DNA of 64,000 bases, from the IMG/VR virus record IMGVR_UViG_3300047509_000177, positions 1 to 64,000 of that record; one strand, given 5' to 3'. Of the stretch, positions 12,890-20,238 are shown piece by piece (the first letter of the stretch is position 1; each line of letters starts with the position of its first letter). Position numbers and translations under genes: made by a program. This DNA comes from a virus. The notes below the pieces were generated by a model that did not search any database, was not told the DNA's origin, and worked only from the letters and a program-made list of their open reading frames with translations.

Positions 12890-14155
12890 ATGGCCAAGGC
12901 CAAAAAAACACAGTTAGAACGTCTTAAAAAGTATTGGAGTGAAAATAATATACCTGTCAATCCGATTACTGGGCTGGCAGAGATGTCGGGAGGAGCAGGA
13001 GTAAACGCTGAAATTTTTACTCCTGGGCCTGGAACTGTGGGGAATAACGTATTCGACATCTGGCCGCAGGCGGCGCTTACGGATATTTCTCTTCGTGCGC
13101 TGGAGACGGCTTGGGAGTCAATTGCATATATTGGGGCTAATATTGCGCCGTTGAAGCCTGTTTATGATCGTAAAATTCGTAGGGATATTGCTGAAGTGGC
13201 ACCGTTTGGTATCGGGCAGTTTCGGGCTCCGGATGCTACGCCGCAGATCTACAATCCTACGATCAATTATGTTGAGGAAGTCCAGGAGCTTTTGATTCTG
13301 GATGAGATGACGGAGATCAAGGAAGATCTTTGGATTCGTATGACTTCTGATGATCCGGTAATTAGAGCGCGCGCAGGAATTGATCTTGCGACATTAGGCA
13401 AGGTTCTTCAGCTTCGCCATGAGCGCCTTACTGAAGTAATGCGTTGGAAAGTATTTAAGGGCGAAGAACTGGTTGTTAAATTCTCTGGTAACCAGGAAAT
13501 CAAAATCAAGCCAAGTTATTTGGAAACTCACAAGGTTTCTGCAACTGTTCCTTGGACTGATCGTCTGAATTCTACGCCTATTGATGATATGCGTGGATGG
13601 CAGAAGATTATAGGTAATGATGCGGGAGTTTATGGGTCTCGGTTCCATATGAATTCGCAGACTTATCAGTATCTTCAGCGTTCGAACCAGGCGCGTGGTT
13701 ATTTGACTCAGACAGATAGAAATGTATTTCTTCCGAAGCCAGAAGATATTAAGACTTTGCTTTGGGGTTCTACTGAGTCTGATGCACAGGGCGGAGTTGC
13801 GGCTGAGGAACCGATGATTATTGTCACCGATTCTGGTTATCGTGAAGAAACTGGAAAAGCTGCTGGCACGGGGCTTACTGGTTATGAACGTGGGCAGGCT
13901 GCGATTACTAATTTCCTTAAAAATGGGGAAATTCTTGTTACTACAAGTTATGTATTCGAGGGTGAGAATATTGCGGATACTCTTGATGGGCCAGTTCTTG
14001 TATCGGACAGCTGGAACTCCCTGCGTAAAGAGATTGGTGCTCAGTCTGAGTTAATTATTAATCGTAATAATTACAATCAGTATATGCGCCAAGGTTGTTC
14101 AAGATTTGTTCGTATGCGGCGTCCGCAATGTTTTTTGTTAGCAAAGTGTTTTTAA
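12890..14155 (+). CDS. Major capsid protein, lambda gpE-like
   Basis: 421 residues, preceded by AAAGGAGA. The region starting IAPLKPVYDRKIRRDIAEVA and running to IGQFRAPDATPQIYNP, then RLTEVMRWKVFKGEELVV, VPWTDRLNSTPIDDM and GSRFHMNSQTYQYLQ, follow the order seen in lambda E-type capsid proteins (HK97 fold). It forms the icosahedral shell. Codon use is less AT-rich than in neighbours, as expected for the most expressed gene. The last residues (RRPQCFLLAKCF) are basic and Cys-containing, and the sequence FLLAKCF is repeated in frame after the stop (see 14126-14215). Confidence 0.88.
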   Translation: MAKAKKTQLERLKKYWSENNIPVNPITGLAEMSGGAGVNAEIFTPGPGTVGNNVFDIWPQAALTDISLRALETAWESIAYIGANIAPLKPVYDRKIRRDIAEVAPFGIGQFRAPDATPQIYNPTINYVEEVQELLILDEMTEIKEDLWIRMTSDDPVIRARAGIDLATLGKVLQLRHERLTEVMRWKVFKGEELVVKFSGNQEIKIKPSYLETHKVSATVPWTDRLNSTPIDDMRGWQKIIGNDAGVYGSRFHMNSQTYQYLQRSNQARGYLTQTDRNVFLPKPEDIKTLLWGSTESDAQGGVAAEEPMIIVTDSGYREETGKAAGTGLTGYERGQAAITNFLKNGEILVTTSYVFEGENIADTLDGPVLVSDSWNSLRKEIGAQSELIINRNNYNQYMRQGCSRFVRMRRPQCFLLAKCF

Positions 14156-14215
14156 ACCTATAGATCTAAGAGTCTCCCCAAGCAAGAACGCTTTTTGCTC
14201 GCGAAATGTTTTTAA
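14126..14215 (+). repeat. Duplicated capsid C-terminal codons spanning the stop
   Basis: The capsid gene ends FLLAKCF-stop at 14155. The same frame continues for 19 codons, ending FLLAKCF-stop at 14215. The two copies differ only at synonymous positions within FLLAKCF (for example TTA/CTC, GCA/GCG, AAG/AAA). This suggests an old tandem duplication kept under protein-level constraint, or occasional stop read-through. Confidence 0.65.
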
Positions 14216-14256
14216 TTAATAAAGATAATAATTAAATTAGGAGAAAAGAACCTAAA

Positions 14257-14898
14257 ATGTCGGACGAGAAGTTTTCATACTTAGTAAAGAAGAATGTAAC
14301 AAACTCTAACGAGGATAATGAGGGAATTATCCATTTTGCTGGAGAAGTTCTGTCTGATTGGGAGTTAAAAGACCATGTAAAACAAAAAATTAAAGATGGA
14401 CATTCATGGTATACACAGAATTATGAAATTTTAACTCCAAAAGAGGCAGAGCTTTATAGAAAGAAAGCTACCGAGGCGGTGGGTAAAAGAACTGATTCAG
14501 AAGGCCAGTTTGTAGACCCTCCTTGGGATGATTATGTAGGACTTCATCCAAGAGATGTAGTAGACCGAATGAAGGACCTTAGTTACCATGATGTTGAGAA
14601 AGTAAGACAGTATGAGCGAGCAGGGTTAAATAGACCAACTATTATGGATTATGTTGCTCCTTCTGAGAGAGAGCCTTGGTATGAATATAATAATTGGGGT
14701 GCTCGTGAAATCTTAGAGAAGATGGAACTTCTCGATCCGCAAACAGTTCAAGATGTGATTGTTTACGAGATGAATCATAAAAAACGGCCTGCAATTCTGA
14801 CGTATGAATCTGAGCCCGATGGTGATGTAGAGGCTCCTCATTCTAACGGCGAAAAAGAGATGGTTTCTGTAGGTTCTGGCGGCGGGGAAGTTACGTAG
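14257..14898 (+). CDS. Conserved head-region protein with helical repeat, 213 aa
   Basis: Starts MSDEKFSYLVKKNVTNSNED, preceded by AGGAGAAAAG. Two copies of a helical unit can be seen: LHPRDVVDRMKDL...KVRQYERAGLNRPTIMDYV, and WGAREILEKMELL...VIVYEMNHKKRPAIL. The shape Y-E-x-x-x-x-N/K-R-x-x-I-L occurs in phage and actinobacterial proteins as a small interaction module. Position right after the capsid suggests a head or connector accessory protein. Exact function unknown. Confidence 0.55.
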   Translation: MSDEKFSYLVKKNVTNSNEDNEGIIHFAGEVLSDWELKDHVKQKIKDGHSWYTQNYEILTPKEAELYRKKATEAVGKRTDSEGQFVDPPWDDYVGLHPRDVVDRMKDLSYHDVEKVRQYERAGLNRPTIMDYVAPSEREPWYEYNNWGAREILEKMELLDPQTVQDVIVYEMNHKKRPAILTYESEPDGDVEAPHSNGEKEMVSVGSGGGEVT

Positions 14899-14907
14899 GA
14901 TTAAATA

Positions 14908-15846
14908 ATGACTACTGTAGTTGACTCTTCTATAAAAACTCCGATTATTCTTCCTATAGGAGTAGCTTATAGGTTTACTGATCGTATTATAAAAAATAAT
15001 AACGAAGAAGTGAAAATAGAATCTGCAAAATTTTATATGAGGCCGTATTTATCCAGAATACCTAGTATTAATGGCGCTACTGGAGAAGTTATTGGCGATG
15101 AACTAGGTGATAATGTAGCAGTTAAATTAACAGCAGAAGAGTTAGCATTCGAGGGGGAATATTTCGCTTGGTGGTCTTTTAAATCTGGCGGAGAAGAATT
15201 TCAAACCCCCGAGTTTCCTGTTGTGGTCACAGATCATGGCCCCGGAACAGGAGTAGAGACGGGCGCGATAGTAGATGGTGTATCGGATCATATGCCAACT
15301 ACTGTGGATGCTTTGAAGAAATCTCCTAATTTTGGGGAACGCAGAATACAGAAGATAGCTACTCTTATTCAGATAAGAGTGTTAAAGTCTTATGTTCAAC
15401 CAGATGAAGAGTTAACTGCTTATGAATTACCTCTTTTAGATTATTTTTCTAAGAGAGTAGCTTTAGAGTTGTGCAGACCTGGAATTGACTATTGGGCAAG
15501 ACAACTTAGAACGGCTACTAAGGTAGGCCCTACTGAGATATCTTCTTACCCAGATATGATTCAATCTCTAGAGAAGCTAAGAGATCATCTTGTAATAGAA
15601 CTTGAAGAAAATTGGAGAGAACTTAGTTTCTTAGTTCCTGAATTGAAACAAAGAAAAGCAGTTCCTATGCCTGCTTCATCTTTAGAGTTTCATGAGACTC
15701 CTGAACAAAACGGAACCCTACGACGTAGGATTGAACCAGTGCGATTTTTGACAAAGAATCCTAACGAGTGGCAGCGGCTGGCGACAGGGTGGAGAGGTAA
15801 TTATGATTTATTCTCTCCGCTCGGATTCTGGCCTTCGTTCCCATGA
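14908..15846 (+). CDS. Head-tail connector (adaptor) protein, 312 aa
   Basis: N-terminal about 125 residues are beta-rich (LTAEELAFEGEYFAWWSFKS...EFPVVVTDHGPG), like Ig-like domains at the front of some adaptor proteins. Residues 130-250 are helical (LLDYFSKRVALELCRPGIDY), as in head-tail adaptors that close the portal. It sits between capsid and tail genes and overlaps the next by ATGA. The call is by position and fold pattern. Confidence 0.55.
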   Translation: MTTVVDSSIKTPIILPIGVAYRFTDRIIKNNNEEVKIESAKFYMRPYLSRIPSINGATGEVIGDELGDNVAVKLTAEELAFEGEYFAWWSFKSGGEEFQTPEFPVVVTDHGPGTGVETGAIVDGVSDHMPTTVDALKKSPNFGERRIQKIATLIQIRVLKSYVQPDEELTAYELPLLDYFSKRVALELCRPGIDYWARQLRTATKVGPTEISSYPDMIQSLEKLRDHLVIELEENWRELSFLVPELKQRKAVPMPASSLEFHETPEQNGTLRRRIEPVRFLTKNPNEWQRLATGWRGNYDLFSPLGFWPSFP

Positions 15847-16514
15847 GCGTATTTTTTGCAGAAGCGGAGGAGGCGGTATTAGACGGTAATTACAGCCGGC
15901 CGTTTGGGGTGGGGTTTGAGTGCGAGTTGATTCAGCGAGCAGCGAAGGCACAAATAATTAAATTTCTTCCGGATATACAGGAAAATATTCAAGAAATCTG
16001 GGATAGAAGAGATCAAGAATTTTGCGAAAAGTTTAATTTATCATACAAAAAATTGAAAGTTCCTAGGGTATCTACTGAAAATATTTATTCGGGTATAGAG
16101 AATATTTCATTAATAGAAGCCCCGCTTGAAAGATGGCCTAACATTTTAATTTATGCAAGAAATGGAAATTCTTATCAATATCAAGAGGATCAATTTGATA
16201 CAAGTTCTATTACTTTATGTATAGAGGTTTTGTGCAGCGAAGGGCCAATAAAAGCAGAAGAATTACATAATAAAGAAGGTTTAGAAGCGATGGAATCTCT
16301 TGATAGTAAACTTCATAGACTTTCAGATTCTATTTATATGTGTATTCAAAAAGATAAGACTTTAAGTGGTTCGATAGGACAATTTGAAAAACCACCAAAA
16401 GTTACTACTTCTTTACCTTGGAGCAGAAAAGAATCTACCGATGCTACTGGAGAAATCTATTTTATTTTTCAAGGTAAACAATTTGAGTTTTCAACTCAGA
16501 AAATAACGTTGTGA
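15843..16514 (+). CDS. Head-tail joining or tail-terminator-like protein, 223 aa
   Basis: Starts MSVFFAEAEEAVLDGNYSRP and is coupled to the connector gene by ATGA. The middle (EAPLERWPNILIYARNGNSY, then ITLCIEVLCSEG) resembles tail-terminator and minor tail proteins that assess tail length and join head to tail. It precedes the tail tube gene by one small gene. Assignment by context; no catalytic motif is expected. Confidence 0.5.
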   Translation: MSVFFAEAEEAVLDGNYSRPFGVGFECELIQRAAKAQIIKFLPDIQENIQEIWDRRDQEFCEKFNLSYKKLKVPRVSTENIYSGIENISLIEAPLERWPNILIYARNGNSYQYQEDQFDTSSITLCIEVLCSEGPIKAEELHNKEGLEAMESLDSKLHRLSDSIYMCIQKDKTLSGSIGQFEKPPKVTTSLPWSRKESTDATGEIYFIFQGKQFEFSTQKITL

Positions 16515-16529
16515 AGAAAGGATTGAATA

Positions 16530-16850
16530 ATGCCCGACGTTACTAGCACAGTAAAGGTCGATGGCGTCGAGCCTACGATCTTAGTTAGACTGACTGATGA
16601 AGTTGATACTCCAGAGAGAGTGAGGATTTTTACATCTGATGATGGAACCAAAAGATTTTTAATTAAGGGGTCAGACCCAGTATTAGTTACTAATAAAGAT
16701 CTTTCTGTCCTTGGTGGGGTTCCTGTAGAGATACTTGATTATGCTGGAACTTCTAAAGCTTCTCTCGATGCTTCGGCGCGAAATCAGCCGGAGGTAGTAG
16801 TAACACCTTCTCCGGTAAATAACCCTACACCCGGACAAACGGGTCAGTAA
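16530..16850 (+). CDS. Hypothetical structural-region protein, 106 aa
   Basis: Starts MPDVTSTVKVDGVEPTILVR. A compact beta-rich domain is followed by a proline-rich tail (VVVTPSPVNNPTPGQTGQ). A copy of the dispersed motif encodes the SARNQPEV stretch (16774-16793). GAAAGGA precedes the ATG. No family recognised; probably a minor head-tail component. Confidence 0.5.
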   Translation: MPDVTSTVKVDGVEPTILVRLTDEVDTPERVRIFTSDDGTKRFLIKGSDPVLVTNKDLSVLGGVPVEILDYAGTSKASLDASARNQPEVVVTPSPVNNPTPGQTGQ

Positions 16851-16871
16851 TAACAAGAAAGGATAACCCTA

Positions 16872-17858
16872 ATGTCCAAAGGTGGATTCCAAAGAGTAAA
16901 CCCGCTGGGGCCTGGCTTTACGCGTGGCCCGGCTAGAATTTTGATTGCTCCATATACTTATTTATGGCCAACTCATATTGGTTCGATTATTAATCTAGAA
17001 GAAGAAGCAAATTGGAAAAACGAGAAACAGGAAATCTCAAAATTTGCTGAAGCTCCGTCTACCGGTACTTTTTATCTTGGCTTTGCGTCCTATCCGACTA
17101 CTGCTCTTACTGGTACTACCGTCACTGGGGAACAGATAGCTACTGCTTTAGAAGCTTTGCCGACGATTGGTACTGGTGGCATTACAATTACTAGCACTAA
17201 ATCTAAAAAACTTTCTGAAGAAGCTTTTAAATTTGAATTTGCTGGAGAACTTAAAAATCATGCTCAGCCTTTAGTTCAAGTTCTTAGAAATACTGTTAAA
17301 AAAGAATCTACTCCACTTGCTCTTACCGTCACGCGTACTCAGGCAGGATTTGGCGAATATGATCCGGTAGGGGAATGGACCGATCTTGGTGCTACTAAAG
17401 GTGGAATCAAAATCACCCGGAATAACACCGAGAGCTTGCAGGATATAGATCAGATTCAGGCTGCTGTGGCGGTGCTTCCTGACGAGTGGGAGATGTCCAT
17501 AGAGGCTCCTATTGCGGAAACTAATGAGGAAAATCTATCGGTGGCTTGGGAAGGCTCTGGCGTGACCGTGGATGCAACTCAGACTCCGACTGAGAATCAT
17601 ATAGGTTATGGAAATCCGCTTTCTTATGAAGAACGTCGTTTGGCGATTATCCATAAAATTACTCTTGGTTCCAACAAGAATAAACTGAAAGCGTTTGTTT
17701 TTCGTAAAGCAATGCGTTCTGCGACTGCGAGTACGATTGACTTTATGAAGACTGGCAATATGGCAACAGTTAATACTACATTTAGAGCATTCGCTGATGC
17801 TACTGTTGCTAATCCTCTTTATTCAATGGGTGAACTCATAGAAATGAATTATTTTTAG
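16872..17858 (+). CDS. Major tail tube protein with inserted Ig-like module, 328 aa
   Basis: The C-terminal two thirds (WTDLGATKGGIKITRNNTES, DQIQAAVAVLPDEWEMSIEA, NLSVAWEG) match actinophage major tail proteins that stack into the tail tube. Residues about 65-160 are an inserted module (ALTGTTVTGEQIATALEALP, KKLSEEAFKFEFAGELKNHA) closely related to that in the decoration protein at 12079. The module is probably displayed on the outside of the tail. A GAAAGGA site precedes ATG. Confidence 0.78.
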   Translation: MSKGGFQRVNPLGPGFTRGPARILIAPYTYLWPTHIGSIINLEEEANWKNEKQEISKFAEAPSTGTFYLGFASYPTTALTGTTVTGEQIATALEALPTIGTGGITITSTKSKKLSEEAFKFEFAGELKNHAQPLVQVLRNTVKKESTPLALTVTRTQAGFGEYDPVGEWTDLGATKGGIKITRNNTESLQDIDQIQAAVAVLPDEWEMSIEAPIAETNEENLSVAWEGSGVTVDATQTPTENHIGYGNPLSYEERRLAIIHKITLGSNKNKLKAFVFRKAMRSATASTIDFMKTGNMATVNTTFRAFADATVANPLYSMGELIEMNYF

Positions 17859-17880
17859 TATATAGAAAGAAGAAGATATT

Positions 17881-18201
17881 ATGGGAGCCACCGCTTATAT
17901 CATCCCTACTAGTTCTGGTCTGATTGAAGGTACAGCAGTATCGGATGAAAGTTCTTTGGGAGGGTTGTATAAAGGTGGCTCTCTTTTAGGTTGGAATTTG
18001 TATGGGAAAATTAAATCAAAGATAATATTTTACGATAATTCTACCGAAGCAAAAGGAACCAATTATGGGCCTATAACTTTAAACGAACATGAATCAATCA
18101 GAGATTGGTTTGGTTCAAATGGAATAAAGTTTAAAGAAGCTTTATATATGAAAGTAGTAGAAGGAGAAGTTGAAGGTGTAGTATTTGCTGCCGTAGAATG
18201 A
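17881..18201 (+). CDS. Small conserved tail-region protein, 106 aa
   Basis: Starts MGATAYIIPTSSGLIEGTAV. The part KIIFYDNSTEAKGTNYGPIT...ESIRDWFGSNGIKFKEALYM resembles a beta-rich small phage protein I have seen next to receptor-binding fibres. It ends ten bases before the first tailspike gene. Possibly a fibre attachment or assembly protein. Confidence 0.5.
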   Translation: MGATAYIIPTSSGLIEGTAVSDESSLGGLYKGGSLLGWNLYGKIKSKIIFYDNSTEAKGTNYGPITLNEHESIRDWFGSNGIKFKEALYMKVVEGEVEGVVFAAVE

Positions 18202-18211
18202 AAGTAATTAT

Positions 18212-19879
18212 ATGTCTAACAGCGGTGCAAATTTTGAATCTTTAATACCGACAGAAATAGCAAATGGTAAAACCAATATCGATGTTCGGGCTTATGGAGC
18301 TGTTGCTGGAACAGATTGCAGCGCAGCCATTTTATCTGCTATAAAAGCTGCTGAGGAATCCGGATTAAAGGCATTTTCTCTTTATTTCGCAGCTAATAAA
18401 GTCTCTTATATGATGGCACTTGGTATACTCGGAGAAGCTGGTTCTGGAAAGGGTATTAGTATCAAGTTGTCTGGTGATGGATTGCGTGCTTCTAAAATAG
18501 CTCCTATAAACGCGTCTGAATCCATTCTAACTATTGAAGGGCCGAGCGATGAAACAAACCAGGGTTTTTCTATTGTTGATCTAGGTATAGAAATTCCTGA
18601 ACATCGCCGTTATGATAAACCTTTGTTTCAAATAAATCTTGCTAGAAGTTATCACCTTGAGAGAGTGCTATTGGACGGTGGTAACCACACTGGTACATTC
18701 TTTTCTCATGAGTCTTCTTATGCTGGTAGCTGGCGGGATGTACAGACGCAGCGTGGAGCATATTGTTTACCGTTTATTCATACAAACACGGTTAAACCAT
18801 TACAGCAATGTGATAATTTTGTCTTTGACAGGTGTGACTTTAGAGTAAACGGTCCGATTTTCCGCAATGCTTCTGACGAGGTGCATAGTGTAGTTATGGT
18901 TACTCCTAAGGCTGTGCAAACTGGAGAGTACCCTGAAGGTTCTAAGCTTTTAACAACTCTTTCTTCTGAAGCTTCTGCTGGAGCTACTTCATTGCATTTA
19001 ACATCAGTTACAGGATTGAAAGTAGGAGATCTTCTTAGAGTTGGCCATGATGCCAACGGGAATTCGTCAGATTATTGTCGTGTTACTGAAATTATTGGGA
19101 CCGAAGTTAAGGTAGCAGCGGAAACACCTTTATTATTCACCCATGCTACGGCAGCGGCGGTTCAACAGGGTGGTATACCTTTGACGCTGGGCGATGGTGT
19201 TCATGCCTGCACAATTATTCGTCCTCATTTTGAGCGGCATATGGCCGGTGTAGCGCTTGGCAATACCGCAGATGTGGAGATTTTTGGTTATTATGGAACA
19301 GTTGCTTATGGAGTGCTTGTTTGCGGTCCTACGATGCAGAAGGTTAAGATATCGGGGGCTGCGATGGGTGGTACAACAGTTGCTAATGAAATGTTTCATA
19401 CTTCTTCGGATAATCCTGCATCAGGATTGGGAGAATATATTTTTGAAGGACCATTATATACTATAACTGGAGCGACATTCACAGCAACCGCTAATGCTCC
19501 GTCATCGGTGAAGTATAAGACAGATATTCTTGATACCTCTTTATCGACTAATACCAGAAAGAACGTTGGTGGATCTTCAGCTTATAAGGATCGCGCTTGG
19601 GAGATAACTTCGGCCAATGTAACTAAGTTTAAGGTTCAATATAGTGGGAGAGGATTTTTTAATGATGGTATGTGCTTAGGTGACCTGGGATCGATTACTG
19701 GCAAAACAAGCGCTGAAATCGATACTCTTGTTGAAGAACGTGGTATTGCCCCCGGTGATGCTACAACTTTGGGTATTTTGCACTATACTGGCGAACGAGA
19801 AGGCGCGCGTGTATTGTTAGCTCGTAAAGCTGGCGCTGGTAATAAATGGCGTTATGTTGCTATGACGGAAATTTCATAG
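18212..19879 (+). CDS. Tail spike or fibre, beta-helix type, 555 aa
   Basis: N-terminus MSNSGANFESLIPTEIANGK is a short anchor shared with the fibre at 20239. Then IDVRAYGAVAGTDCSAAILSAI starts a pectate-lyase-like right-handed beta-helix, the fold of many spikes that bind or cut surface polysaccharide. Residues about 245-310 (LLTTLSSEASAGATSLHLTS...VGDLLRVGHD) are an inserted small beta module. The C-terminus (TTLGILHYTGEREGARVLLA) is probably a trimer tip. Substrate unknown; enzymatic activity not shown by sequence. Confidence 0.72.
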   Translation: MSNSGANFESLIPTEIANGKTNIDVRAYGAVAGTDCSAAILSAIKAAEESGLKAFSLYFAANKVSYMMALGILGEAGSGKGISIKLSGDGLRASKIAPINASESILTIEGPSDETNQGFSIVDLGIEIPEHRRYDKPLFQINLARSYHLERVLLDGGNHTGTFFSHESSYAGSWRDVQTQRGAYCLPFIHTNTVKPLQQCDNFVFDRCDFRVNGPIFRNASDEVHSVVMVTPKAVQTGEYPEGSKLLTTLSSEASAGATSLHLTSVTGLKVGDLLRVGHDANGNSSDYCRVTEIIGTEVKVAAETPLLFTHATAAAVQQGGIPLTLGDGVHACTIIRPHFERHMAGVALGNTADVEIFGYYGTVAYGVLVCGPTMQKVKISGAAMGGTTVANEMFHTSSDNPASGLGEYIFEGPLYTITGATFTATANAPSSVKYKTDILDTSLSTNTRKNVGGSSAYKDRAWEITSANVTKFKVQYSGRGFFNDGMCLGDLGSITGKTSAEIDTLVEERGIAPGDATTLGILHYTGEREGARVLLARKAGAGNKWRYVAMTEIS

Positions 19880-19896
19880 TGACTGGATAAAATAGA

Positions 19897-20229
19897 ATGG
19901 CTAACTGGACTTATACTGAAAATGCAGAAAAGAAGAATATAAGTATTCTACTTAGGAATGGACAACTTATATTAAGAATAGGAACTTACGCTAACTTAAC
20001 TTCTGAAGAGGTAACACAGGTATTAGATAGCGGTGTGGGAGTAGTATTGAAAGAAGGGATTGTATCACCTGCAACTCCCGCTACTGGAGGAAGTTCATCT
20101 TCTTCAGCAACAGTTTTCGTATGGAAACCAAAAACTTATTTAACAGAAAATAGTTTAGTTGTTAGCCCTGAAGGAGAACTCCTAAGAACACTTAGGAATT
20201 TTGAAACTGGAGAAACCTATGTGTTTTAA
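19897..20229 (+). CDS. Small fibre-associated protein, 110 aa
   Basis: Starts MANWTYTENAEKKNISILLR. Residues 15-60 are beta-rich, followed by a PATGGSSSSS linker and a short beta domain (VFVWKPKTYLTENSLVVSPE). It lies between the two receptor-binding genes and could be a chaperone or linker between them. No family recognised. Confidence 0.5.
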   Translation: MANWTYTENAEKKNISILLRNGQLILRIGTYANLTSEEVTQVLDSGVGVVLKEGIVSPATPATGGSSSSSATVFVWKPKTYLTENSLVVSPEGELLRTLRNFETGETYVF

Positions 20230-20238
20230 GGAGATGCA

